Assembly (NCBI GenBank): GCA_943327025.2
Contig: CALPVO020000147.1
Coordinates: 1-6,124, forward strand
Direction of reading: 5' to 3'
DNA length: 6,124 nucleotides
From: Janthinobacterium lividum
Lineage (GTDB): Bacteria; Pseudomonadota; Gammaproteobacteria; Steroidobacterales; Steroidobacteraceae
Below are positions 1-6,124 of this stretch, in pieces. Position 1 is the stretch's first letter. The number at the start of each line of letters is the position of its first letter. A program made the position numbers and the translations under genes. Below the pieces are notes generated by a model, which ran no database searches, had not been told where the DNA came from, and saw only the letters and a program-made list of their open reading frames with translations.

Positions 1-861
1 ATTCCCGCCGGCCACGGCGAACGCGTGGTGCTGCGCTTGTTGGACAAGCAAGCCGGCCGCCTCGACCTCACCGCGCTCGGCATGCACCCGCAAACGCGCG
101 AACGCTACGACGAACTGCTGCACAAGCCCTACGGCATCATCCTGGTTACCGGCCCCACCGGTTCCGGTAAAACCACCTCGCTTTATGCGGGCTTGGAAAA
201 GCTGAACGACAACTCGCGGAACATCCTCACCGTCGAGGACCCCATCGAGTACTACATCGACGGCATTGGCCAGACGCAGGTGAACACGAAGGTCGACATG
301 ACCTTCGCCCGCGGCTTGCGCGCCATCCTCCGTCAGGACCCGGACGTGGTGATGGTCGGTGAAATCCGCGACCTGGAAACCGCGCAGATTGCGGTGCAGG
401 CTTCGCTCACGGGTCACTTGGTGCTGTCGACGCTGCACACCAACACGGCCGTCGGCGCCATCACCCGCTTGCGCGACATGGGTGTGGAGCCTTTCCTGTT
501 GTCTTCCACGCTGCTCGGTGTGGTGGCGCAACGCTTGGTGCGCACATTGAACCCCGCCACCCGCGTGCCCTACACCGCCGGCGAATACGAACGCCGCCTG
601 CTGAATGTGCCCGCCGAAGACGGCGCGCCTACGCTCTATCATCCGGGAGCAGAAGTGGGCTACAAGGGCCGCACCGGCATCTACGAGCTAACGCTCGTCG
701 ATGAGCAAATGCGAACGCTCATTCACGACGGCGCTGGCGAGCAGGAATTGGAGCGTCATGCCCGTACGCTAACGCCGGGCATCCGTGACGACGGTCGCAA
801 CAAAGTACTGGCGGGCGTTACGACCGTCGAGGAAGTCCTACGCGTTACGCGCGAGGACTAA
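1..861 (+). CDS. gspE: Type II secretion ATPase GspE (XpsE-like), C-terminal part; 5' end outside window
   Basis: This is the cytoplasmic hexameric ATPase that powers pseudopilus assembly in the type II secretion system. The reading frame is open from base 1, so the gene is cut by the window edge: 286 residues are visible, against roughly 500-570 for the family. Counting from the first codon, the Walker A motif GPTGSGKT is at residues 51-58, the Asp box ([11 protein letters not shown]) at about 75-85, Walker B (VVMVGE) at 116-121 and the His box (HLVLSTLH) at 139-146. '[16 protein letters not shown]'-type spacing and 'VQASLTGH' favour GspE over the pilus ATPase PilB, as does the adjoining gspF. 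Oddly, the visible part has no cysteine: where most GspEs have two CxxC pairs, this one reads NPAT (550-561) and YHPGAEVGY (637-663). It ends with TAA 9 bp before gspF. The missing N-terminal region would bind GspL. Confidence 0.95.
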   Translation: MPAGHGERVVLRLLDKQAGRLDLTALGMHPQTRERYDELLHKPYGIILVTGPTGSGKTTSLYAGLEKLNDNSRNILTVEDPIEYYIDGIGQTQVNTKVDMTFARGLRAILRQDPDVVMVGEIRDLETAQIAVQASLTGHLVLSTLHTNTAVGAITRLRDMGVEPFLLSSTLLGVVAQRLVRTLNPATRVPYTAGEYERRLLNVPAEDGAPTLYHPGAEVGYKGRTGIYELTLVDEQMRTLIHDGAGEQELERHARTLTPGIRDDGRNKVLAGVTTVEEVLRVTRED

Positions 862-870
862 CCCCCACCC

Positions 871-2088
871 ATGCCCGCCTTCGAATATTCGGCTCTCGAC
901 ACCGCCGGCCGCGCCCACAAGGGCGTGCTCGAAGGCGAAACCGCACGCCAAGTACGCCAACAATTGCGCGAGCGTGGGCTCCTGCCCACCACCGTTCAGG
1001 AAGTGGAACGCAAGGAAGCCGCTCGCGGCAAGGGTTCGCTCGGCTCCAGTCGCGGCATCTCCGCCGGCGACCTCGCCATGCTGACGCGCCAGTTGGCTAC
1101 GCTGGCCCGCGCTGGCCTACCGTTGGAAGAGGCCCTGTTGGCGGTATCGCAGCAGACCGAAAAGCCGCGCGTTCGCAACATTGTCGCTGGCGTTCGCGCC
1201 CGCGTCATGGAAGGCCGCAGTCTAGCGGATGCGCTCGGTGCCTTCCCGCAGTCGTTCCCCGACATCTACCGTGCCACCGTGGCGGCAGGCGAACAATCCG
1301 GGCGTCTCGACCCGGTGCTGGAGCGCTTGGCGGAGTACACCGAAAGCCGACAGGTGACGGAATCGCAGATTCGCAATGCGATGGTGTACCCCACGCTGCT
1401 GGTCATCGTCTCGTCCATCATCGTCACCGTGCTCATGCTGAAGGTCGTTCCTGAAGTCGTGAACGTATTCCGTACGGGTAAGCAGGAACTGCCCTTCGCG
1501 ACCAAGTTTCTCATCGGCTTCAGCGATTTGTTCCGTGCCTGGTGGTGGGCCATCTTCGCCTCCATTGGCGGCAGCGTGTGGGGCTTCCGTCGCTGGCTGC
1601 AAAACCCGGCAGCGCGACGCAAGTTCGACACTTGGGTACTCACCCTGCCGCTCATTGGCCGCGTAGCCCGTGGCGTAAACGCCGCCCGCTTCGCTCGCAC
1701 CTTGTCCACGCTCACTTCCAGTGCCGTGCCCGTACTCGACGCCATGCGTATCGCCGGTGAAGTGGTCGCTAACGTGCCCATGCGCGAGGCCGTGGCAGAA
1801 GCCGCCGTGCGCGTGCGGGAAGGCGCGCCCATCGCCCGCTCGCTGGCACACCGCAAGCTCTTTCCGCCCATGCTCATCCACCTCATCGCGAGTGGTGAAA
1901 CCAGCGGCGAACTCGACACCATGCTGGAGCGTGCCGCCACGAACCAAGAACGCGAGATGAACGACCTCATCACCACGGCCGTGGGCATTCTGGGCCCGGT
2001 GATGATCCTGTTCATGGGCGCGTTCGTGTTGTTCATCGTCATCGCTTTGCTGCTGCCCATCTTCCAACTGAATACGCTGGTGCAGTGA
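871..2088 (+). CDS. gspF: Type II secretion inner-membrane platform protein GspF
   Basis: This polytopic inner-membrane protein is thought to couple the GspE ATPase to pseudopilin assembly. The 405-residue length is normal for GspF. The start MPAFEYSALD... is the family's usual N-terminus, which fixes the ATG although no good Shine-Dalgarno lies in front of it (the preceding bases are ACCCCCACCC; a GAGGA at 853-857 is too distant). Translational coupling to gspE is likely. Two T2SF domains are visible, about residues 68-193 and 272-397, each with the repeated signature GEQSGRLDPVLERLAEY (140-156) or GETSGELDTMLERAA (342-356). Hydrophobic segments at about 171-193, 222-240 and 369-397 fit three membrane passes. 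The C-terminus LLLPIFQLNTLVQ is typical. No key region is missing. The gene is followed by ltaE after one base, not by gspG. Confidence 0.96.
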   Translation: MPAFEYSALDTAGRAHKGVLEGETARQVRQQLRERGLLPTTVQEVERKEAARGKGSLGSSRGISAGDLAMLTRQLATLARAGLPLEEALLAVSQQTEKPRVRNIVAGVRARVMEGRSLADALGAFPQSFPDIYRATVAAGEQSGRLDPVLERLAEYTESRQVTESQIRNAMVYPTLLVIVSSIIVTVLMLKVVPEVVNVFRTGKQELPFATKFLIGFSDLFRAWWWAIFASIGGSVWGFRRWLQNPAARRKFDTWVLTLPLIGRVARGVNAARFARTLSTLTSSAVPVLDAMRIAGEVVANVPMREAVAEAAVRVREGAPIARSLAHRKLFPPMLIHLIASGETSGELDTMLERAATNQEREMNDLITTAVGILGPVMILFMGAFVLFIVIALLLPIFQLNTLVQ

Positions 2089-2089
2089 C

Positions 2090-3136
2090 ATGAGCCGCCT
2101 TGTTGACCTGCGCAGCGATACGGTCACGCGCCCTACCGCCGCCATGCAAGCGGCCATGTTCGCCGCTCCGGTGGGCGATGACGTCTTCGGTGACGACCCT
2201 TCCGTAAACGCGCTGCAAGCCGCGTTGGCGGAGCGCTTGGGGTTCGAGGCAGCGCTGTTCATGCCCAGCGGCACGCAGAGCAACTTCTGCGCCCTGCTCG
2301 CCCACTGCGGCCGCGGCGATGAATACTTGGTGGGCGAATATGCCCACACCTACCGTTGGGAAGCCGGTGGCGCGGCTGTCATGGGTTCCATTCAGCCGCA
2401 GCCCCTGCGCCACCAGCCGGATGGCTCGCTGGCCCTGGCGGACATTGAAGCGAACATCAAGCCCGACGACCCGCACTACGCGCGCACGCGCCTGCTGGCA
2501 CTGGAAAACACCATTGGCGGCAAGATGCTGCCCGTGGCTTACCTAGAGGCGGCCACGGCGTTGGCCCGCCAGCATGGCTTGTCGACGCACCTCGATGGTG
2601 CGCGTCTGTTCAATGCTGCCGTAGCGCTAGCCGCGGACGCCAAGCACGCCTTCAACAGCGACCCCTACGCGGCCGCCCGCGCCATCTGCGCGCCGTTCGA
2701 TAGCGTCTCCGTGTGTTTCTCGAAGGGGTTGGGGGCGCCGGTGGGTTCCGTGCTGTGCGGTTCACGCGAACTCATCCAACGCGCCTTGCGCGTTCGCAAG
2801 ATGGCAGGTGGCGGCATGCGCCAAGCCGGGTTTCTGGCTGCGGCGGCCCACCACGCACTCAACCATCATGTGGTCCGCTTGGCCGAGGACCATACCCTCG
2901 CCGCACGACTTGCTGCAGGCCTGACTGGCTTGCCAGGAGTGGTGGTGGAACCGCCGCAGAGCAATATCGTCTTCGTCGACGTGCCCCGCGACCGTGCGGT
3001 GGGCCTCATGGACCGCCTGAAGGCGGCGGGCGTACTCGCCACCGGCCTTTACCGCCTACGTTTTGTCACGCATCTGGATGTGGATACGGCAGGCATCGAC
3101 CACGCCATTGCCGTGCTGCAAAAAGAACTGGGCTGA
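2090..3136 (+). CDS. ltaE: Low-specificity L-threonine aldolase (PLP-dependent)
   Basis: This cytosolic fold-type I PLP enzyme cleaves L-threonine and L-allo-threonine to glycine and acetaldehyde. It has 348 residues, slightly more than the E. coli enzyme (333). The family N-terminus DLRSDTVTRPTAAM (6-19) and APVGDDVFGDDPSVNAL (26-42) are clear. Other landmarks are PSGTQSN (59-65), His86, which should stack on the cofactor (E. coli His83), HLDGAR (167-172) with Asp169 and Arg172, and the Schiff-base lysine Lys212 in SKGLGAPVGS (codon at 2723). KMAGGGMRQAG (237-247) and VTHLDV near the C-terminus also match. Relative to E. coli, a stretch of about 12 residues is added around 184-202 (AKHAFNSDPYAAARAI), just before the PLP-lysine strand. 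The ATG follows the gspF stop by one base with only a weak ribosome site, so translation is probably coupled. Its place behind a secretion operon is unexplained. The reaction is confident; stereospecificity cannot be read from sequence. Confidence 0.95.
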   Translation: MSRLVDLRSDTVTRPTAAMQAAMFAAPVGDDVFGDDPSVNALQAALAERLGFEAALFMPSGTQSNFCALLAHCGRGDEYLVGEYAHTYRWEAGGAAVMGSIQPQPLRHQPDGSLALADIEANIKPDDPHYARTRLLALENTIGGKMLPVAYLEAATALARQHGLSTHLDGARLFNAAVALAADAKHAFNSDPYAAARAICAPFDSVSVCFSKGLGAPVGSVLCGSRELIQRALRVRKMAGGGMRQAGFLAAAAHHALNHHVVRLAEDHTLAARLAAGLTGLPGVVVEPPQSNIVFVDVPRDRAVGLMDRLKAAGVLATGLYRLRFVTHLDVDTAGIDHAIAVLQKELG

Positions 3137-3158
3137 GTATTGTCTGTGCGGCAGCCCC

Positions 3159-3188
3159 TTGCCAGCGCCGCCTGTCTTGCCTTATAAA
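3159..3188 (+). promoter_or_regulatory. Candidate sigma70 promoter for the small acidic-protein gene
   Basis: TTGCCA (3159-3164) and TATAAA (3183-3188) are separated by 18 bp, each one mismatch from the TTGACA/TATAAT consensus. They lie in the first AT-containing stretch after ltaE. Transcription would start near 3195 and give a leader of about 70 nt before the start codon at 3264. This is a sequence match only; no activator or repressor site was recognised. Confidence 0.6.
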
Positions 3189-3190
3189 GC

Positions 3191-3258
3191 GCGAAAATGA
3201 CTCCGGCGTCGCGCCCCGGGTGCACCGCCGGAAAAGCCCACAGCTTTTTTCGCGGTGA
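3191..3258 (+). promoter_or_regulatory. Structured leader with mutually exclusive hairpins; possible translational control
   Basis: Two foldings compete. Hairpin A pairs TCCGGCG (3202-3208) with CGCCGGA (3226-3232), with further pairing inside its loop (GCGCC 3211-3215 with GGTGC 3219-3223, including one G-U). Hairpin B pairs 3225-3237 with 3243-3255 around the loop CCACA. It has about 12 pairs, including two G-U, and one C-C mismatch (3229/3251). B uses the same bases 3226-3232 as A, and it buries G3254-G3255 of the ribosome site GGTGA. GCGAAAA (3191-3197) can also pair with TTTTCGC (3247-3253). This suggests a switch between covered and free ribosome site, but the folding was done by eye and no known riboswitch class was recognised. 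A weak terminator-like element is an alternative reading. Confidence 0.35.
3254..3258 (+). promoter_or_regulatory. Ribosome-binding site GGTGA that selects the ATG at 3264
   Basis: GGTGA lies 5 nt before the ATG at 3264. The in-frame GTG at 3255, which would add three residues, overlaps this site and has no Shine-Dalgarno of its own (upstream bases are TTTTTTCGCG). The ATG is therefore the better start. Confidence 0.6.
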
Positions 3259-3263
3259 ACACC

Positions 3264-3545
3264 ATGGCGGAAAAGACCGAAGCCGATGATTTCGATGAGA
3301 GCGACGATGACGCTCTGGACCGCAGCGAGGAAGAAGACCTCGACGCCGTCTTCAAGGACATGGACCGACAGCGCAAGCGCGGCGGCAACAAGGCGGCTGG
3401 CGAGCCGGCGTGGCGCAAGCTCGAGAAGTACCTGGAAGACAAGCGCACCGCGCAACTGCTTGCGGACTTCGACGACGACTTCGATGACATGGAGCAGGAA
3501 CGCCCCACGCGTTCACGTAGTCGGTCGCGGCATAGTCCAATGTAA
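3264..3545 (+). CDS. Small acidic protein with RS-repeat tail, possibly PA3496-like family
   Basis: The protein has 93 residues and no signal peptide, membrane segment or cysteine. It is extremely charged: 29 Asp/Glu and 18 Arg/Lys. Layout: an acidic N-terminal third (residues 3-34, rich in DD/EE), a basic linker (RQRKRGGNK, 35-43), a likely amphipathic helix WRKLEKYLEDKRTAQLLADF (50-69), a second acidic patch (DFDDDFDDMEQE, 68-79) and a basic tail with RSRSRSR at 83-89. The acidic-helix-acidic layout resembles the short gammaproteobacterial proteins annotated as PA3496-family putative envelope integrity proteins. That link is from memory and tentative, and no function can be assigned from sequence. 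The gene has its own promoter candidate and structured leader, separating it from ltaE, and it faces dnaE2 convergently. Coding status is supported by the ribosome site, by the protein's non-random architecture and by its being the only sensible frame here. Confidence 0.75.
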   Translation: MAEKTEADDFDESDDDALDRSEEEDLDAVFKDMDRQRKRGGNKAAGEPAWRKLEKYLEDKRTAQLLADFDDDFDDMEQERPTRSRSRSRHSPM

Positions 3546-3557
3546 GAGCAAGTTTGT

Positions 3558-3585
3558 GTGGGAGCGGGCTTGCTGGGACGCTTCC
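3558..3585 (+). repeat. REP-like palindromic element between convergent genes
   Basis: GTGGGAGCGGGCTTGC (3558-3573) closely resembles the head of REP elements scattered between genes in Pseudomonas and Xanthomonadaceae. The bases after it (TGGGACGCTTCC) permit a 7-bp stem, GGGAGCG (3560-3566) with CGCTTCC (3579-3585), including one G-U. The canonical inner stem is degraded, with CTGGG where many REPs have CTCGC. Its position, just behind a stop codon in a convergent gap, is where REPs usually sit. Only one copy is in the window, so repetition cannot be shown here. Confidence 0.5.
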
Positions 3586-3590
3586 GGTCG

Positions 3591-3626
3591 TAAGCCATCG
3601 TCCTCCCAACATCAGCGACGGGCTTA
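3591..3626. repeat. Imperfect inverted repeat at the 3' end of dnaE2; possible weak bidirectional terminator
   Basis: TAAGCC (3591-3596) pairs with GGCTTA (3621-3626), and inside it CGTC (3599-3602) pairs with GACG (3617-3620). A 2-nt bulge (3597-3598) separates the stems and the loop is 14 nt. The right arm includes the dnaE2 stop codon. There is no T-run on either side, so it is not a canonical intrinsic terminator. It could be the second half of a REP-type unit with the element at 3558-3585, or protect the 3' ends of both transcripts. Confidence 0.35.
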
Positions 3627-6124
3627 ATGAAAGTCGCGTGAGCGCGCCAGCAACTCGCCAAGACGCAACGATTCATCTTTCAGGCGACGCACCACCACAT
3701 GCACCACGTCGCCTTCGCGCTGTACTTCGCCTTCCGCCCACAGCAAGCGTGAGCCCAGCAGCGCGCGGCGGTCGCGCTGGGCAATGCGCTTCCACACCAC
3801 CAAGTTCACCACGCCCGTCTCATCTTCCAAGGTGACGAACGTGACGCCGCTGGCCGTTCCCGGCCGCTGCCGCACCAACACCAACCCCGCCACACGCACA
3901 CGCGTGCCATGCGCCAGCGCCAGCGTGTCTTCCGCGGTGCAAGTCCCCAATGCCTGCAGCCCGTCACGAATCAAAGCCACGGGGTGCGGGCCTAACGTGA
4001 GGCCCAGTTGCCGATAGTCCGCCACCACGTTCTCACCAGGCGTGGGTGCCCGCAGCAAAGGCGTGGCCTCATTGATGCGCACTTCATCGAACAGCGGCAA
4101 GCCTTCTTCCACGCCTGCCACTTCCCAGGCGGCGCGGTGCCGGTGGCCTGCCAACCCTTCCAGCGCTCCGGCTGCCGCCAATGCGGCGAGTTCCCGGCGC
4201 ACCAACTGCGCACGTTCTGCCAGTTCCTGCACGCTGGTGAACGGACCCTCCCCCCGCGCCGCAGCCACGCGTTGTGCTGCGGGCTCGCCTAGCCCGGCCA
4301 CGCGTGCCATTCCCAGCCGCACTGCTGGTTGGCCATCGTCCGCCCGTTCCAACCGACAACCCCAAGCGCTGTGCTGCACGTTCACCGCACGCACCTCCAC
4401 GCCATGCATTCGTGCATCGCGCACCAGTTGCGCTGGCGCATAGAAGCCCATCGGCTGGCTGTCGAGCAAGGCAGCCAAAAACGCCGCCGGTGCGTGACAC
4501 TTCAGCCAACAAGACACATACACCAGCAAGGCAAAGCTAGCGGCATGCGACTCCGGAAAACCGTAATCGCCAAAGCCACGAATCTGCCGGAACAACTGCT
4601 GCGCGAACTGTGCCGGGTAGCCCCGCAAGCGCATGCCTTCGAGTAGACGCTCTTCGAAAGGCCCCAGACCACCACGACGCTTCCATGCCGCCATGGCGCG
4701 CCGCAGTTGGTCCGCCTCGCCCGGCGTGAACCCTGCGGCGACAATGGCCACCTGCATCACCTGCTCCTGAAAGATGGGCACGCCCAGCGTACGTTCCAGC
4801 ACGCCCTTCACCTCGGGGCTCGGGTAAGTGGCAGGCTCTTCGCCATTACGGCGGCGCAAGTAAGGGTGGACCATGTCGCCCTGAATGGGTCCGGGCCGAA
4901 CGATAGCCACTTCGATGACCAGGTCGTAGTAATGCCGTGGCCGCAGCCGCGGCAGCATGGCCATCTGCGCACGCGATTCAATCTGGAACACGCCCACCGT
5001 GTCCGCGCGGCAGATCATGGCGTAAGTGGCCGGGTCCTCCGCTGGCACGTCGGACATGGTGAACGGACGTCCTTCCCAAGCGGCTATGTAATCGAGTGCG
5101 CGGCGAATGGCGGTGAGCATGCCGAGCGCCAACACGTCCACCTTCAGCAGACCCAGTTCGTCGAGGTCGTCCTTGTCCCACTGAATAACCGTGCGCCCCG
5201 GCATGCTGGCGTTTTCCACCGGCACCAGTTCCTCCAGTAAACCGCGCGCAATGACGAAACCGCCTACGTGCTGCGACAAATGCCGCGGGAACCCATCCAG
5301 CGCTGCCACCAACCCAAGCAAACGCTGCACTTGCGGGTTCGCAGGCTCGAAGCCCGCTTCACGCACGCGGACTTCATCCACTTCCTTTCCATCCCACCAC
5401 TGCAGCGAACGCGCTAGACGGTCTACCTGCAGTCCGTCGAAACCCAGCGCCTTACCTACATCGCGGATGGCGCTGCGCGGGTGATAAGTAATAACGGTGG
5501 CGGCGAGTGCGGCGCGGTCGCGTCCGTATTTTTCATAGAGGTATTGAATGACCTCCTCGCGGCGCTCGTGCTCGAAGTCGATATCGATGTCGGGCGGTTC
5601 GTTGCGTTCGCGCGAGATGAAGCGTTCCACCAGCAGTTGTAGCCGTGCCGGGTCCACTTCCGTCACCCCGAGCGCATAGCAAACAGCCGAGTTCGCGGCG
5701 GACCCGCGGCCTTGGCACAAAATATGGCGGCTGCGCGCGAAGGCCACCAAATCCTGCACGGTCAGGAAATACGGCTCATAGCGCAGTTCTGCGATGAGTG
5801 CGAGTTCGTGTTCCACCTGCGCACGCACCTTGGCTGGCACGCCAGCCGGGTAGCGCCGCTGCAAGCCGGCTTCCGTCAGATGGCGCAGCCAACTGGTAGC
5901 GGTCTCGCCTTCCGGCACCAGTTCCGCTGGGTATTCGTAGCGCAGTTCATCCAGTGAAAACCGACAACGCTCGGCCACTTCCAGCGTGGCGCGTAGCAAC
6001 GGCGCGGGATACAGCTTGGCTAGCCTGTCCACTGAACGCAGGTGACGTTCACCATTCGGATAAAGCGCGTGGCCTGCGGCCTGCAAGGGGGTTCGCAAGC
6101 GAATGGCGGTGAGCGTGTCTTGCA
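3624..6124 (-). CDS. dnaE2: Error-prone DNA polymerase DnaE2 (ImuC), C-terminal 832 residues; start outside window
   Basis: This is a C-family polymerase alpha subunit that, in related bacteria, performs SOS-induced mutagenic translesion synthesis with ImuA and ImuB. The frame stays open to the right edge (…[20 protein letters not shown]), so the N-terminal PHP region, about 200-250 residues of a usual 1030-1090, is missing. DnaE2 landmarks include [14 protein letters not shown] and the catalytic [15 protein letters not shown], whose two aspartates are encoded at 5585-5583 and 5579-5577. The third aspartate, in [12 protein letters not shown], is at 5138-5136. [20 protein letters not shown] and [15 protein letters not shown] follow. 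A helix-hairpin-helix ([21 protein letters not shown]) lies near 4230-4315, a GLPLF segment at 4103-4089 and an OB-fold ([16 protein letters not shown]…) at about 3690-3910. The C-terminus SRDFH is characteristic of DnaE2, not DnaE1. All visible catalytic residues are intact. A LexA box and imuA-imuB would be expected to the right and cannot be checked here. Confidence 0.96.
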   Translation of the reverse strand, partial: QDTLTAIRLRTPLQAAGHALYPNGERHLRSVDRLAKLYPAPLLRATLEVAERCRFSLDELRYEYPAELVPEGETATSWLRHLTEAGLQRRYPAGVPAKVRAQVEHELALIAELRYEPYFLTVQDLVAFARSRHILCQGRGSAANSAVCYALGVTEVDPARLQLLVERFISRERNEPPDIDIDFEHERREEVIQYLYEKYGRDRAALAATVITYHPRSAIRDVGKALGFDGLQVDRLARSLQWWDGKEVDEVRVREAGFEPANPQVQRLLGLVAALDGFPRHLSQHVGGFVIARGLLEELVPVENASMPGRTVIQWDKDDLDELGLLKVDVLALGMLTAIRRALDYIAAWEGRPFTMSDVPAEDPATYAMICRADTVGVFQIESRAQMAMLPRLRPRHYYDLVIEVAIVRPGPIQGDMVHPYLRRRNGEEPATYPSPEVKGVLERTLGVPIFQEQVMQVAIVAAGFTPGEADQLRRAMAAWKRRGGLGPFEERLLEGMRLRGYPAQFAQQLFRQIRGFGDYGFPESHAASFALLVYVSCWLKCHAPAAFLAALLDSQPMGFYAPAQLVRDARMHGVEVRAVNVQHSAWGCRLERADDGQPAVRLGMARVAGLGEPAAQRVAAARGEGPFTSVQELAERAQLVRRELAALAAAGALEGLAGHRHRAAWEVAGVEEGLPLFDEVRINEATPLLRAPTPGENVVADYRQLGLTLGPHPVALIRDGLQALGTCTAEDTLALAHGTRVRVAGLVLVRQRPGTASGVTFVTLEDETGVVNLVVWKRIAQRDRRALLGSRLLWAEGEVQREGDVVHVVVRRLKDESLRLGELLARSRDFH

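Noticed and set aside
1..861. Type IV pilus ATPase PilB (with the next gene as PilC)
   Set aside because: The wording around the Asp box, '[19 protein letters not shown]', 'VQASLTGH' and the MPAFEYSALD start of the next protein match GspE/GspF rather than PilB/PilC.
1222..2349. Long minus-strand open frame (375 codons) opposite gspF and ltaE, with a second one at 1266-2060
   Set aside because: They lie fully antisense to two clear genes. The translations are low-complexity (His/Gly/Asp or Ser/Arg rich) with no recognisable domain, as expected for shadows in GC-rich DNA.
3148..3182. GCGGC/GCCGC inverted repeat after ltaE, followed by a T-containing stretch, as an intrinsic terminator
   Set aside because: The stem is only 5 bp with a 14-nt loop and there is no true T-run. 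The bases overlap a better promoter candidate.
3232..3250. AAAAGC-CCACA-GCTTTTTT as a rho-independent terminator of ltaE
   Set aside because: The core stem has only two G-C pairs and the T-run is inside the stem. It lies directly before the ribosome site of the next gene, so a leader structure explains it better, though weak attenuation cannot be excluded.
2713..3258. Plus-strand open frame of 181 codons overlapping the end of ltaE
   Set aside because: It runs in another frame of ltaE, its sequence is Arg/Pro/Gly-rich without motifs, and it continues through the promoter and leader of the next gene.
3554..3835. Plus-strand open frame starting in the REP-like element and running into the end of dnaE2
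   Set aside because: It has no ribosome site, a low-complexity Pro/Arg/Ser product, and overlaps the conserved OB-fold end of dnaE2.
4707..5240. Plus-strand open frame of 177 codons opposite dnaE2
   Set aside because: It is antisense to a conserved polymerase region and rich in His/Arg, with no family resemblance.
3624..6124. Replicative alpha subunit DnaE1
   Set aside because: The [27 protein letters not shown] wording, the short C-terminal region ending SRDFH and the overall length fit DnaE2 instead.

Overview
The window reads as ordinary, GC-rich gammaproteobacterial chromosome, most likely from the Xanthomonadaceae/Lysobacteraceae. This assignment is an inference. It rests on a GspE without the usual cysteine zinc motif, which I remember as a trait of Xanthomonas-type XpsE, on a DnaE2 typical of this group, and on a REP-like 'GTGGGAGCGGGCTTGC' repeat. 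There is no rRNA, tRNA, CRISPR array, insertion sequence or prophage gene.

Left half (1-3136, + strand): the 3' half of gspE (type II secretion ATPase), complete gspF (inner-membrane platform protein) and complete ltaE (PLP-dependent low-specificity L-threonine aldolase). They lie head to tail with gaps of 9 bp and 1 bp, so they are probably one transcript. GspE and GspF are partners in the inner-membrane machine that drives pseudopilus assembly and protein export. LtaE is a cytosolic amino-acid enzyme with no obvious role in secretion. The pseudopilin gene gspG, which often follows gspF, is absent here.

Middle (3137-3623): a 127-bp gap before the next start holds a good sigma70-like promoter (TTGCCA-18 bp-TATAAA) and a leader that can fold in two mutually exclusive ways, one covering the ribosome-binding site. 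It precedes a 93-residue, very acidic small protein ending in an Arg-Ser repeat tail, possibly of the PA3496-like family. A 78-bp gap between convergent genes then carries a REP-like element and an imperfect inverted repeat.

Right half (3624-6124, - strand): the C-terminal 832 residues of DnaE2/ImuC, the error-prone alpha subunit used in SOS mutagenesis. Its N-terminal PHP region and start lie beyond the right edge, where imuA and imuB would be expected.

I found no convincing new multi-gene system. The items most worth checking are the leader upstream of the small acidic gene, the cysteine-free GspE C-domain and the gspF-ltaE junction.
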